64,000 nt of DNA from Aureibaculum flavum (GTDB taxonomy: Bacteria; Bacteroidota; Bacteroidia; Flavobacteriales; Flavobacteriaceae): NCBI RefSeq assembly GCF_016406085.1, contig NZ_JAEHFJ010000009.1:62001-126000 (forward strand). Direction: 5' to 3'. A program made the position numbers and the translations under genes. The notes under the pieces are model-generated. The model searched no databases, was not told the DNA's origin, and saw nothing but the letters and a program-made list of their open reading frames with translations. Below are positions 44,342-53,920 of the stretch, one piece after another; position 1 is the stretch's first letter; every line of letters starts with the position of its first letter.

Positions 44342-44375
44342 GTTCACTGTGCTTTACGCAACCAAACAAAAAATA

Positions 44376-44402
44376 TTGTATCTAAATATATAAATAGGTT
44401 TG
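44376..44402 (+). promoter_or_regulatory. Candidate promoter of the DUF349 gene
   Basis: TTG (44376-44378), 16 bp spacer, TAggTTTG (44395-44402): close to the Bacteroidota arrangement of TTG and TAnnTTTG, 71 bp upstream of the likely start. Confidence 0.45.
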
Positions 44403-44473
44403 CATTTTGTCAATCCTATTACTATCTTTAAAAACTTTTAGTTTTAAAAGTGGAACCCTTAAACATTAAAATA

Positions 44474-46492
44474 ATGTTAGACGATAAATCAAATAGTACA
44501 GAAGGCGATAAATCAACGGAAAAAGAAACCGAGGCAATTACAGAAAATGTAGAGAATCCGGAAACAGAAGAAGTTGTAGAAGCTATTTCTGAAAAGGAAG
44601 TTGAAAAAATAGAAAGCCCAACAGTTGTTGATGAGAAAACGGAGTCAATAGAAATTGAAGACAAAAAAGTTGAATCTGAAGAGGTGAAAACGGAAGCTTT
44701 AGAAGAAGAAACTGTTTCAGATGACGAGGTTATGGTGTCTAAAACTACAAAAGATAAGGAAGAGGAAGAGGCAAAAGAAGTAGTAAGTCTTGATACATTA
44801 GATTTAGAGCAACTGGTTAAAGAACTTCAGAAACTATTAAAAACTGACAATATAACAAGCATCAAAACTGATGTTGATACCATAAAAAAGAATTTTAATA
44901 AACAATTTGGTCAACTATTGGCTGAAAAGAAAGAAGCGTTTATAGCAGATGGAGGTAATGAAATTGATTTCTATTATAGCACGCCTATAAAATCTGCCTA
45001 TAATGATTTACTTTTTGAGTATAAAACAAAAAGAGAAGCGTTCTATGCCGATAAGGCGAGTGAACAAAAAGACAATTTAGCAAAACGATTGACTTTAATT
45101 GAAGATTTAAAAGAACTTATTGATAATGCAGAACCCTCTACAATGTATGCTCATTTTAAGGAGCTTCAAGAAAAATGGCGTGGTGTAGGTAGAATTCCTA
45201 GTGCCCAATACAATGATACTTGGCGTACTTATGAACATCATGTTGAGCGGTTTTATGATTTATTACATTTAAGTAATGACTTAAGAGATCTTGATTTTAA
45301 GCATAATTTAGAAGAAAAGCTAAAATTAGCGATAAGGTCTGAGGAATTAGCAGAAATGACTGATTTAAATGTAGCCTTTAAAGAATTACAGGTATTACAT
45401 AGGCTATGGAAAGAAGAAGTTGGCCCAGTTGCCAGAGAACATCGTGAAGAAATTTGGGATCGTTTTAGCAATGCAACAAAGAAAATTCATGAGAAAAGAC
45501 ATGAGCATCAGAAGGTATTAGAGTCTAAGTATGAGGAAAATGTAGATAAGAAAAGAGAAGTTATTGAAAAAATTTCCAATTTAATAGAAGATAGTAGTAA
45601 TACTTCTCATAAGTATTGGCAGCAAAAGATAAAAGAATTAGAGGAACTAAGACAGCAATTTTTTAAAATTGGTAAAGTACCTAGAAATGTAAATGACAAG
45701 ATTTGGAATGAATTTAAAGATTCAACTAGAAAATTTAATAAGCTTAAGAATGGCTATTATAAAAATATAAAGAACGAGCAAAATAGTAACCTAGAAAAAA
45801 AGAATGCTTTAGTAGCGAAGGCAGAATCATTTAAAGATAGTGAAGATTTTGATGCCACCACTGAAGTTATGAAAGAGATTCAAGCGGAATGGAAAACGAT
45901 TGGACATGTACCAAGAAAATTTTCTGATAAAATCTGGAAACAATTTAAAGATGCTTGTAATCATTATTTTGACAGATTACACGGTAAGCAAGACGAAGCA
46001 AATAAAGAGCAAATAGAAGCTTTTAATAAAAAGAAAGAAATGCTTGATAATCTTAAAAGTCAAGCCGATGAAAATGAAGTAGTAAGCTTAGCGGTGATTA
46101 ACTCTTATATTGAAGATTGGAATAAGTTAGACAGTTTACCACATAATATGCATCATATTGAAGTGAAATTTAATAAAACATTAAATTCACTTTATGGTAA
46201 GTTAGACCTAGATGAGAAAGAGATTGCCATGTTAAAGTTTAAGAATATGGTGAATAGTTATGTAGAAACAAACAATTATAGAAAGCTTGACAGTGAGCAG
46301 CTTTTTGTAAGAAAGAAAATAGATGAAGTTACTAGAGAAATTCAACAATTGGAGAATAACATGGGCTTTTTCGCAAATGCAGATGCTGACAGTCCGCTTT
46401 TAAAAGGGGTAAAAGATAATATTGAAAATACGAACAAGCAATTAGAAATCTGGAAAACTAAATTAAATTATATAACCAGTCTAGATTATTAA
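44474..46492 (+). CDS. DUF349 domain-containing protein
   Basis: About 672 aa, cytoplasmic, highly charged. The first 115 residues are extremely acidic (Glu/Lys/Thr-rich), followed by repeated DUF349 helical units marked by W-x-x-x-G-x-x-P: EKWRGVGRIPSAQYNDTW, RLWKEEVGPVAREHREEIW, FFKIGKVPRNVNDKIW and EWKTIGHVPRKFSDKIWKQF. Long coiled-coil helices link them. Function unknown. A GTG at 44450 opens the frame, but the ATG at 44474 is preferred because the conserved part begins after it. Its stop shares TTAA with the ancestral stop of the convergent DUF6090 gene. Confidence 0.9.
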   Translation: MLDDKSNSTEGDKSTEKETEAITENVENPETEEVVEAISEKEVEKIESPTVVDEKTESIEIEDKKVESEEVKTEALEEETVSDDEVMVSKTTKDKEEEEAKEVVSLDTLDLEQLVKELQKLLKTDNITSIKTDVDTIKKNFNKQFGQLLAEKKEAFIADGGNEIDFYYSTPIKSAYNDLLFEYKTKREAFYADKASEQKDNLAKRLTLIEDLKELIDNAEPSTMYAHFKELQEKWRGVGRIPSAQYNDTWRTYEHHVERFYDLLHLSNDLRDLDFKHNLEEKLKLAIRSEELAEMTDLNVAFKELQVLHRLWKEEVGPVAREHREEIWDRFSNATKKIHEKRHEHQKVLESKYEENVDKKREVIEKISNLIEDSSNTSHKYWQQKIKELEELRQQFFKIGKVPRNVNDKIWNEFKDSTRKFNKLKNGYYKNIKNEQNSNLEKKNALVAKAESFKDSEDFDATTEVMKEIQAEWKTIGHVPRKFSDKIWKQFKDACNHYFDRLHGKQDEANKEQIEAFNKKKEMLDNLKSQADENEVVSLAVINSYIEDWNKLDSLPHNMHHIEVKFNKTLNSLYGKLDLDEKEIAMLKFKNMVNSYVETNNYRKLDSEQLFVRKKIDEVTREIQQLENNMGFFANADADSPLLKGVKDNIENTNKQLEIWKTKLNYITSLDY

Positions 46493-47166
46493 TCGGATTT
46501 ATCTAATTCTTTTTTTACATATTTTACGACGGTACTTATATTAACAGTATCTAATAATTGATTATTTATTTTGTGATTAGCAGATATTTGAGAGTTTATT
46601 AAATTTAATAATAGGTTGTCTTTTAATTTTTGTGTTACAATTACTGTATCTGCTAGATTATTTTTATCTATTAAAAACTCTGAAAGAATATAAGGGCGAA
46701 CGTTATTATAAATAAAAGCCTTATGTGATTTTGAATAAGCATCGAAAGAATCATAGCCCGCTTCATATCACCCTGTTAGAGCACTTCTTAAGGTGTCACT
46801 GGATATAGTGTTTAAATTGCCACCTGATTTTAAGTTTATGTATGCAGAGTTCATTTTTGCATGATAGAATTCACTATCAAGATAAATAGCTAAGGAATCT
46901 AAATGAATCGCTTCTTTTGTAGTAACTTGAGTAAGATAATCGATACTGTGGTTTAAATAATTTTTCCACATTACCATTATGTATTTTTCAGTTTGTAAAT
47001 CGTTATAAACTGCCTTTAAAACCTTATTTACTTCTTGCTTCTCTTTTCTGTTTTCATTCCAGTTATTTAAATTAACAGCTATAAAAATACCTAGTACCAC
47101 TATCAAAATTTCACCTAAAACATAGGTTATTGTTTTTGGAATATTTTTTCTAAAAAAATTAGGCAT
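46489..47166 (-). pseudogene. DUF6090 family membrane protein, interrupted by an in-frame TGA
   Basis: The N-terminal part (start codon at 47166) reads FRKNIPKTITYVLGEILIVV then LGIFIAVNLNNWNENRKEKQ, the single-span DUF6090 signature, and continues to LRSALTG before a TGA at 46768-46770. Past the TGA the same frame continues for 92 codons without another stop (YEAGYDSFDAYSKSHKAF, then VRPYILSEFLIDKNN, ending KYVKKELDKSD) to a TAA at 46489-46491. Full length would be 225 codons, typical for the family. The most economical reading is a recent nonsense mutation; a 132-aa shortened protein could still be made. No selenocysteine or recoding signals were seen. Confidence 0.85.
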
Positions 47167-47269
47167 AATGTTTAATATGTCATTCCCGAGAATTCGGTAA
47201 CCTTATTAATAATAACTGTATTTCGATTTTTTGGAATTTGTCGTTTGAGATTTAATTTTTGACTTTCTA

Positions 47270-48274
47270 TTACCATCTTATAATTACACTGCCCCAAGTA
47301 AACCCGCTACCAAAGGCAGCTAATACTACTAAATCATTATCCTTAATTTTACCTTTTTCATGGGCTTCAGCTAAGGCGATAATAATAGATGCGGCAGTCG
47401 TATTTCCGTATTCCATTATATTGTTATAGACTTGATCATCACTTAATGCAAATTTTTTCTGAACAAACTGTGAAATACGTAAATTGGCTTGATGCGGAAT
47501 AAACATATCAATATCTTTAGCTGTCAAATTGTTAGCTGTTAAACCTTCCATAATTACCTCACTAAAGCGAACTACTGCATTTTTAAAAACGAAAGTACCA
47601 TCCATATATGGATAATAGGAAGTATCCTCTTCAGTAGAAGCTAAAATTTCAGGTATCCAATGTTTTATACTCGGTGATTTTACTATTAATTTATCTGCAT
47701 ATTTTCCTTGACTATGCAAATGTGATGACAAAATACCTTTAGTGTTATCTTCTGTTCTTGATAAAACACAAGCTCCGGCACCATCTCCAAATATGACAGA
47801 AACCCCTCTTCCTCGAGTAGATTTATCTAAACCATTAGAATGGTATTCAGATCCAATAACCAATATGTTTTTATACATACCTGTTTTTATAAACTGATCA
47901 GCAGTTGATAGAGCATATACAAACCCTGAACATTGATTTCTTATATCAATTGCACCAATGGTAGGCATGTCTAGCATATCTTGTATTTGAACTCCACAAC
48001 CAGGAAAATAGTAATCAGGACTTAACGTAGCAAATACAATAAAATCAATATCATCTTTAGTTAAACCTGCACGTTCAATGGCGATTCTGGCAGCTTTAGC
48101 ACCCATTGTTGCTGAGGTAAGGTCACTGTCTTCAGGAATCCACCGTCTTCTTTTTATACCCGTTCTTTCTTGAATCCATTCATCATTTGTATCCATTAGT
48201 TTTGAAAGATCGTCATTGGTGACAATATTTTCAGGAACGTAAAAACCTAGTCCTGTAATTTTTGAATTGTACAT
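47270..48274 (-). CDS. Beta-ketoacyl-ACP synthase III-like protein (FabH family)
   Basis: 334-aa thiolase-fold condensing enzyme. Catalytic Cys in DIRNQCSGFVYAL (about residue 113), His in FIPHQANLRI (about 257) and Asn in MEYGNTTAASIIIAL (about 289). N-terminal KITGLGFYVPENIVTNDDL is FabH-like. It lies outside a fab cluster and differs from the canonical GNTSAAS by GNTTAAS, so it could start fatty acid synthesis or act in a specialised lipid or arylpolyene-like pathway; the family is clear, the substrate is not. Single gene on the minus strand. Confidence 0.92.
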   Translation of the reverse strand: MYNSKITGLGFYVPENIVTNDDLSKLMDTNDEWIQERTGIKRRRWIPEDSDLTSATMGAKAARIAIERAGLTKDDIDFIVFATLSPDYYFPGCGVQIQDMLDMPTIGAIDIRNQCSGFVYALSTADQFIKTGMYKNILVIGSEYHSNGLDKSTRGRGVSVIFGDGAGACVLSRTEDNTKGILSSHLHSQGKYADKLIVKSPSIKHWIPEILASTEEDTSYYPYMDGTFVFKNAVVRFSEVIMEGLTANNLTAKDIDMFIPHQANLRISQFVQKKFALSDDQVYNNIMEYGNTTAASIIIALAEAHEKGKIKDNDLVVLAAFGSGFTWGSVIIRW

Positions 48275-48452
48275 GTTTATTGTTTTTTAATACTATGCAA
48301 GATAAGTAATCTAATTGAATCATTAATTATTTAATATTCGAGATTTAGGTAATTATAATTTTTCACCTGCCATCTTGTCATTTTAATGATCTTGGTATTT
48401 TTTTTGACTATAGCTAACTACTATTATAAAAATAATTTAAAACTTACATATT

Positions 48453-50381
48453 ATGGCAAAAGGAAAAATTAATGTTTCAGTTGAAAACATATTTCCGTTA
48501 ATTAAAAAATTCTTGTATTCTGATCATGAAATATTTTTACGAGAATTAATATCGAATGCTACAGATGCAACTCTAAAACTTAAGCACCTTTCTACAATTG
48601 GTGAAACAAAAGTTGATTATGATAACCCGCTAATTGAAGTTAAAATTGATAAAGAAGGTAAGAAATTACATATTATCGATCATGGGGTGGGAATGTCTAA
48701 AGAAGAGGTTGAAAAGTATATAAATCAAGTTGCTTTTTCTGGGGCTGAAGAGTTCTTAGAAAAATATAAAGATTCTGCCAAAGATTCAGGAATTATAGGT
48801 CACTTTGGACTTGGATTTTATTCTGCTTTTATGGTAGCAGAAAAAGTAGAAATTATTACAAAATCACATGTAGAGGAAGAAGGTGCTATACATTGGGTTT
48901 GTGATGGTTCTCCTGAATTTACATTGACAAAATCTAAGAAAAAAGACAGAGGAACAGAAATTATATTGCATATAGCTGATGATTCTACTGAATTTTTAGA
49001 AGAAAACAGAATTAGTGAATTGTTATTGAAATACAATAAGTTTATGCCTGTACCAATTAAATTTGGTACCAAAGAAATAAATGACCCTACGTTTGAACCT
49101 AAAACAATAAAGGATAAAGACGGTAAAGAAACAACTGAACCACATAAGCAAATTACGGTTGATAATATTATCAATAACCCGAACCCTGCTTGGACAAAAC
49201 AACCTGCCGATTTAAAAGATGAAGATTACAAATCTTTTTACAGAGAGTTGTATCCAATGCAATTTGAAGAACCATTGTTTCACATTCATTTAAACGTAGA
49301 TTATCCTTTTAATTTAACAGGTATTTTGTATTTCCCTAAGTTGACTACCAATTTAGATGTGCAAAAAGATAGAATTCAATTGTATCAAAATCAGGTGTTT
49401 GTAACGGATAATGTAGAAGGTATTGTTCCTGAGTTTTTACAAATGTTACGTGGTGTTATTGATTCTCCAGATATTCCATTAAATGTATCTCGTAGTTATC
49501 TTCAAGCTGATGGTGCTGTAAAAAAGATTTCAAGCTATATCACTAAAAAAGTAGGTGATAAATTACAATCATTATTTAAAAATGATAGGAAAGGTTTTGA
49601 GCAAAAATGGAACGATATTAAAATTGTTATTGAATATGGAATGCTTTCAGAGCCTAAATTCTTTGAGAAAGCTCAAAAATTTGCATTATTTCCAACAGTA
49701 GATGATACGTATTTTACTTTTGAGGAGTTGGTTGAAAAAGTAAAACCAGCACAAACAGATAAAGATAAAAACATTGTATTGCTTTATGCTACTAATGTAG
49801 ATGAGCAGCATGGTTATATAGAGGAGGCAAAAGCAAAAGGTTACGAAGTATTATTGTTAGATTCTCCAATAATTTCTCATTTAATTCAAAAAATTGAAGG
49901 TGAGAATTCTGAATTGTCTGCAGAAAAACAACCTATAAAATTTGCAAGAGTAGATTCTGATTTTGTCGATAATTTGATTAAAAAAGATGAAGAACAAATT
50001 TCAAAATTATCAGACGAAGAGAAAACAAAATTAAAAGAGATTGTAGAAGGAATTGTACCTAAAGATAAATATACAGTGCAATTAGAAGCGTTAGATTCTA
50101 ATGCGAATCCTTTTATAATTACCATACCTGAGTTTATACGTAGAATGAAAGAAATGAGCCAAACTGGTGGCGGTGGTATGATGGGAATGAGTAATTTTCC
50201 TGAAATGTATAATTTGGTGGTGAATACCAATAATGAGCTAATGCAGAAGATTATTAAGTCTAAAGGTAAAAAAGAAGAATATGTGAATCAGGCCTTAGAT
50301 TTGGCAAAATTATCTCAAAACTTATTAAAAGGTAAGGATTTAACAAGTTTTATCAAACGTAGTTTTGAATTGATGAAATAA
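48453..50381 (+). CDS. htpG: Molecular chaperone HtpG (Hsp90)
   Basis: ATP-dependent Hsp90 chaperone, 642 aa. GHKL ATPase domain at the N-terminus: FLRELISNATDATLKL (catalytic Glu, Mg-Asn), IDHGVGMSKEEV, and GHFGLGFYSAFMVA. Middle domain contains YLQADGAVKKISSYIT and the substrate region; the C-terminal domain has a glycine/methionine-rich segment SQTGGGGMMGMSN near residue 570. Followed by a strong terminator at 50495-50528. Confidence 0.97.
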   Translation: MAKGKINVSVENIFPLIKKFLYSDHEIFLRELISNATDATLKLKHLSTIGETKVDYDNPLIEVKIDKEGKKLHIIDHGVGMSKEEVEKYINQVAFSGAEEFLEKYKDSAKDSGIIGHFGLGFYSAFMVAEKVEIITKSHVEEEGAIHWVCDGSPEFTLTKSKKKDRGTEIILHIADDSTEFLEENRISELLLKYNKFMPVPIKFGTKEINDPTFEPKTIKDKDGKETTEPHKQITVDNIINNPNPAWTKQPADLKDEDYKSFYRELYPMQFEEPLFHIHLNVDYPFNLTGILYFPKLTTNLDVQKDRIQLYQNQVFVTDNVEGIVPEFLQMLRGVIDSPDIPLNVSRSYLQADGAVKKISSYITKKVGDKLQSLFKNDRKGFEQKWNDIKIVIEYGMLSEPKFFEKAQKFALFPTVDDTYFTFEELVEKVKPAQTDKDKNIVLLYATNVDEQHGYIEEAKAKGYEVLLLDSPIISHLIQKIEGENSELSAEKQPIKFARVDSDFVDNLIKKDEEQISKLSDEEKTKLKEIVEGIVPKDKYTVQLEALDSNANPFIITIPEFIRRMKEMSQTGGGGMMGMSNFPEMYNLVVNTNNELMQKIIKSKGKKEEYVNQALDLAKLSQNLLKGKDLTSFIKRSFELMK

Positions 50382-50494
50382 GTAGATTTTTGTTCGGTAT
50401 TTTCGGAATAAAATAACGTAAACAAAAACGAACTTAGGAAATTAATCAGCGTAGCTAATTGATGAAATAATTGTTTTACCCTATAAATATTGAA

Positions 50495-50528
50495 CCGCTT
50501 TCCTATTCATCGGAAGGCGGTTTTTTTT
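50495..50528 (+). terminator. Rho-independent terminator of htpG
   Basis: CCGCTTTCC (50495-50503) pairs with GGAAGGCGG (50512-50520) with one G-T pair, followed by eight T. It lies about 115 bp past the htpG stop. Confidence 0.88.
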
Positions 50529-50643
50529 ATGGGTAGCTAGGCTAAATTAAAAATTAAAGAACCAGAGTCTTGATTTTGTTAGCAGAGGGTATTTAAGCAT
50601 ACAATCTTGCAAATAGAATATAACTATCCTCACTCTAATAAAC

Positions 50644-50651
50644 TATCTTTG
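50644..50651 (+). promoter_or_regulatory. Candidate -7 element for the FUSC gene
   Basis: TAtcTTTG, 12 bp before the ATG at 50664. If used, transcription begins within about 6-7 bases of the start codon, giving a near-leaderless message, and the in-frame TTG at 50607 could not be translated. Confidence 0.45.
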
Positions 50652-50663
50652 TGTCACTTAATT

Positions 50664-52913
50664 ATGGTAGGCAACTTGTTAAAATCAATTGAGTTATTTT
50701 TAAAAGGAGCTAGTTTTTACAGAGGTATTGTATTAACTATTGCTGTGACACTGCCAATCGCTATACTTTATTCTATTGGTCAGACTGCTATAATAGTTCC
50801 CATTGTCTTTGGTACTTTTGTAAACGCACCTAGTGATATTCCAGGAAGTTTAAAGCGAAAAGTTAATGGTATATTCATCAGTATTTCCTTAACTGCAATT
50901 ATTACCTTATTAATTCTATTTGCAAAACCCTATTTTTTAGTACTATTAATAGCATTGGCAATTTTATCTTTTTTTAGTGCCATGATCGCTGTTTATGGTT
51001 TTAGAGGTTCGTTAATTGCTTTTTCGGGTTTGTTAGCAATGGTGCTGGCCTTGGCTGTTAAGGATATAAATGGCATTGATATTTTGTTTCATGTAGGTTT
51101 ATTAGTTACAGGAGGTTTGTGGTACCTTGTAATTTCGCTACTATTAAGCCGTATTTCTTCAAAAAAAGATCAAAAAAAGTTATTATCAGATACGCTAGAA
51201 TTAACAGGCGAATATTTAAAATTACGAGGCCGACTATTAACGGAACGTAATTTACATGATGATTTGTTTAAGAAAATATTGGAACTTCAGACTAAAATTA
51301 GCGAGAAGCATGAAACACTTCGCGAATCTCTTTTAATTAACAGAAGGAAAACGGGGCGTTCGCATTATGAAGAAAGAAGGCTACTTATATTTATTTCATT
51401 GATAGATATTTTGGAGTTGGCACTTGCTAATACGTTAGATTACTCGAAGATTGATGATTTATTCAATACAAAAAAAAATTATTTAGAGACCTTTAGTAAT
51501 GTTAATGTGGTTATGGGGGAGCATTTAGTAATGCTGTCTAAAGCGATAATCAATAATGATAAAATACCTACAAAAAACGAATTACTAAACGTTTTTGCAA
51601 ATGCACATAAAGAGATTGATAATTATGTTGCAGAAGTAGGTTTGCCTGAGGCTAGGGAAGGAGCCTTAACACTTCGTAATATTTACACATATCAACAACA
51701 GCTGCTATATCAAATAAGGGCTATAAGACGCGTAATGGCAAATGTAGAAAACGCCTCTAAATTATCGGTAAAAAAACAAGAAGAAAGCCAGTTTATTACA
51801 CTTCAAGAATATCGGTTTTCTATCATTTTAGAGCATTTAAGCTTTAAATCTACCATATTCAGACATGCCTTAAGGTTAAGTGTAGCGGTGGTTGCTGCTT
51901 ATCTATTGGGAAGTTTATTAGATATAAAAAATGCGTATTGGATAATTCTGACGCTAATTGTAATTATGCGTCCTAATTATGGATTGACCAAAGAGCGTTC
52001 CTTGAATAGAATTATAGGAACTATTATTGGAGCGGCTGTTGCAGCTTTGATTATTTTCACTACCCAAAATATGATAGTCTATGGGGTATTAGCCGTTTTA
52101 TCATTAACATTTGCATTCTCATTAATACAACAAAGTTATAAAGTTGGAGCAGCCTTTATTACACTCCATGTCATTTTTGTATATGCATTGTTGCAGCCCA
52201 ATGCATTTGCAGTAATTGGTTACCGAGTTTTAGATACTTTAATTGGGGCAATTTTGGCAGTTATTGCTAATTATGTGCTTTGGCCTCTTTGGGAATTTAA
52301 GAACTTAGATCAGGATATTTTGGCTGTTTTAAAAGCAAATAATAATTATTTATTAGCAACTCAAAAGCTATATAACAAAACAAACGGACTGAATACACAT
52401 TATAAAATGCCAAGAAAGGAAGCTTTTTTAGCCATGAGTGAATTAAATGCTGCATTTCAACGTGTAACACAAGATCCGAAATCTAAGCAGAAAGAATATC
52501 AGCTTATTTATGATATAGTTACTTTAAATCATACAATTATATCAGCTATTGCATCTTTAGGTAGTTTTATTCGAAAGCATAAAGTTTCCTCTTTAAATGA
52601 ACAATTTGATGTTTTTATTATACATATAAGTAATAATTTAAAAGAGGCTCGTAATATTTTAGATAAGAATAAAAAACTAAAAATTAATAAGGACGATAAT
52701 ATTGAAAATGCAAAAGAAGAATTATTAGATAATTATAAAAATCTAGCTAATGAAAGAGATCAAGAAATAAAATCAGGTCAACTTGATGTAAAGGAAGAGA
52801 TGCTCATTAATTTGCAAGAAGCACATTTATTATACAATCAACTAATTTGGTTGAGGAACTTGACTGATAATCTTAAAAAAGCAACATTTAAGTATAAGGA
52901 GCTTGTCAAATAA
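50664..52913 (+). CDS. FUSC family membrane protein (YccS/YhfK-like)
   Basis: About 749-aa inner-membrane protein of the fusaric-acid-resistance-like (FUSC) family with two sets of membrane spans: residues about 15-160 (LTIAVTLPIAILYSIGQTA, PGSLKRKVNGIFISISLTAI) and about 395-540 (ALRLSVAVVAAYLLGSLLDI, AYWIILTLIVIMRPNYGLTK, RIIGTIIGAAVAALIIFTTQ). Each is followed by a cytoplasmic helical domain. The PNYGLTKERSLNRIIGT block is the family signature. Members are presumed aromatic acid or drug exporters; the substrate here is unknown. An upstream TTG (50607) extends the frame by 19 codons but lies before the candidate promoter. Confidence 0.87.
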   Translation: MVGNLLKSIELFLKGASFYRGIVLTIAVTLPIAILYSIGQTAIIVPIVFGTFVNAPSDIPGSLKRKVNGIFISISLTAIITLLILFAKPYFLVLLIALAILSFFSAMIAVYGFRGSLIAFSGLLAMVLALAVKDINGIDILFHVGLLVTGGLWYLVISLLLSRISSKKDQKKLLSDTLELTGEYLKLRGRLLTERNLHDDLFKKILELQTKISEKHETLRESLLINRRKTGRSHYEERRLLIFISLIDILELALANTLDYSKIDDLFNTKKNYLETFSNVNVVMGEHLVMLSKAIINNDKIPTKNELLNVFANAHKEIDNYVAEVGLPEAREGALTLRNIYTYQQQLLYQIRAIRRVMANVENASKLSVKKQEESQFITLQEYRFSIILEHLSFKSTIFRHALRLSVAVVAAYLLGSLLDIKNAYWIILTLIVIMRPNYGLTKERSLNRIIGTIIGAAVAALIIFTTQNMIVYGVLAVLSLTFAFSLIQQSYKVGAAFITLHVIFVYALLQPNAFAVIGYRVLDTLIGAILAVIANYVLWPLWEFKNLDQDILAVLKANNNYLLATQKLYNKTNGLNTHYKMPRKEAFLAMSELNAAFQRVTQDPKSKQKEYQLIYDIVTLNHTIISAIASLGSFIRKHKVSSLNEQFDVFIIHISNNLKEARNILDKNKKLKINKDDNIENAKEELLDNYKNLANERDQEIKSGQLDVKEEMLINLQEAHLLYNQLIWLRNLTDNLKKATFKYKELVK

Positions 52914-52940
52914 ATATACTTATGTCTAGTCATAAAAAAA

Positions 52941-52966
52941 AGCCGCTTCGTTTTAACAAAGCGGCT
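52941..52966. terminator. Bidirectional rho-independent terminator
   Basis: AGCCGCTT (52941-52948) pairs with AAGCGGCT (52959-52966), flanked by an A-run on the left and T-rich sequence on the right. It lies between the convergent FUSC and dipeptidase genes and can serve both. Confidence 0.9.
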
Positions 52967-52977
52967 GTTTTATTTTA

Positions 52978-53676
52978 TTATTCTATTGAGAAATCAAAGT
53001 AAGTGTCAGGGTATGGTTCTTTTGCCAATGTAAAATGCCACCATTCTTTTTCATGAGGTTTAAATCCATGCTTTACCATTCTGCGTTGCAACATCAATCG
53101 AATAGACCGTTGGTTTTTGGTTACGTTCTTAAAATTGACATGAGATTTTTTATCAAATAAATCAAAGTCGCTACCTAAATCTAATATATGTCCAGTTTTT
53201 AAAGATACAATCGTTAAATCTACCGTACTTCCTCTACTATGACCAGATTTAGCAGCAATATATTCCTCTTTAAATAAATCTTTTTTATCTATGTTCGGAT
53301 AATATTGATTTTTCATTTTAGTATCTGTAGTGTCTTGTGCCCATTTTACAAATTGATTTACAGCACGTTGAGGTCTGTATGCATCAAATACTAAAAGACC
53401 AAAACCTAATTTTTCAAAGTCTTGTTGTACTTTTTTTAAAGCTTGAGCAGCTTCTTTGGTTAAAATACACTTGGGTTTGTTGTAGCCATCTATAGGTTTT
53501 CCAATAAAATTGTTTTCAGAATAATAGCGTAAATCAGTTCTTAATTTAGGAATTACTTCTTTTGCATAAACAAAACCTTTTGGCAAGGTTCCAGAATTTT
53601 CTTGAGCTTTAACTTGATTTGAGATACTAACTAGTAATATCACTGTTAAAAGTTTTATGAAATATGAAATTTTCAT
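52978..53676 (-). CDS. D-alanyl-D-alanine dipeptidase (VanX/DdpX-like, M15D)
   Basis: Zinc peptidase cleaving D-Ala-D-Ala dipeptide, 232 aa. Zinc-site motif SGHSRGSTVDLTI (S-x-H-x-x-G-x-x-x-D, about residues 147-159) and the C-terminal EWWHF with catalytic Glu and third ligand His. Signal peptide present (YFIKLLTVILLVSISNQVKA), so it works in the periplasm, more like DdpX or cell-wall turnover enzymes than cytoplasmic VanX. No vanH/vanA or dpp genes nearby, so vancomycin resistance is not implied. Single gene. Confidence 0.92.
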   Translation of the reverse strand: MKISYFIKLLTVILLVSISNQVKAQENSGTLPKGFVYAKEVIPKLRTDLRYYSENNFIGKPIDGYNKPKCILTKEAAQALKKVQQDFEKLGFGLLVFDAYRPQRAVNQFVKWAQDTTDTKMKNQYYPNIDKKDLFKEEYIAAKSGHSRGSTVDLTIVSLKTGHILDLGSDFDLFDKKSHVNFKNVTKNQRSIRLMLQRRMVKHGFKPHEKEWWHFTLAKEPYPDTYFDFSIE

Positions 53677-53707
53677 TAATTTAATCTTTTGGGTTAAGTG
53701 TTTAACG

Positions 53708-53715
53708 CAAAACTA
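53708..53715 (-). promoter_or_regulatory. Candidate -7 element for the dipeptidase gene
   Basis: Minus-strand TAgtTTTG, 31 bp upstream of the start codon at 53676. No clear -33 TTG. Confidence 0.4.
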
Positions 53716-53920
53716 TTCATTATATTTTACAGAAGAATACAATGACACTACTGTAGTTATGCTATTGCTTTTGTTATTTAAGATCTATTATTAAAAAATA
53801 AGCTTAAAATGCACCATTCATAGAAATATATATTATCTCAATTAATAGTATAACTATAAGTAAGAACTTAATTTCTATATTTATTAATTACTATATTTAA
53901 CAAAATTTCAAAATTATAAA

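Noticed and set aside
44428-44664. Minus-strand 78-codon ORF opposite the acidic N-terminus of the DUF349 protein
   Set aside because: Ser/Phe/Thr-rich translation is the mirror of GAA/AAA-rich coding sequence.
46768-46770. Possible selenocysteine or programmed read-through at the TGA in the DUF6090 gene
   Set aside because: No SECIS-like hairpin or selenoprotein family match was seen; nonsense mutation is simpler.
48404-48430. E. coli-like TTGACT/TATAAA promoter upstream of htpG
   Set aside because: Spacing of 15 bp and lack of the Bacteroidota TAnnTTTG element; chance match in AT-rich DNA is likely.
49886-50230. Minus-strand ORF inside htpG
   Set aside because: Antisense shadow of a highly conserved gene.
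52978-53676. Vancomycin resistance gene cluster
   Set aside because: The dipeptidase is exported and no vanH, vanA or vanRS genes are present.
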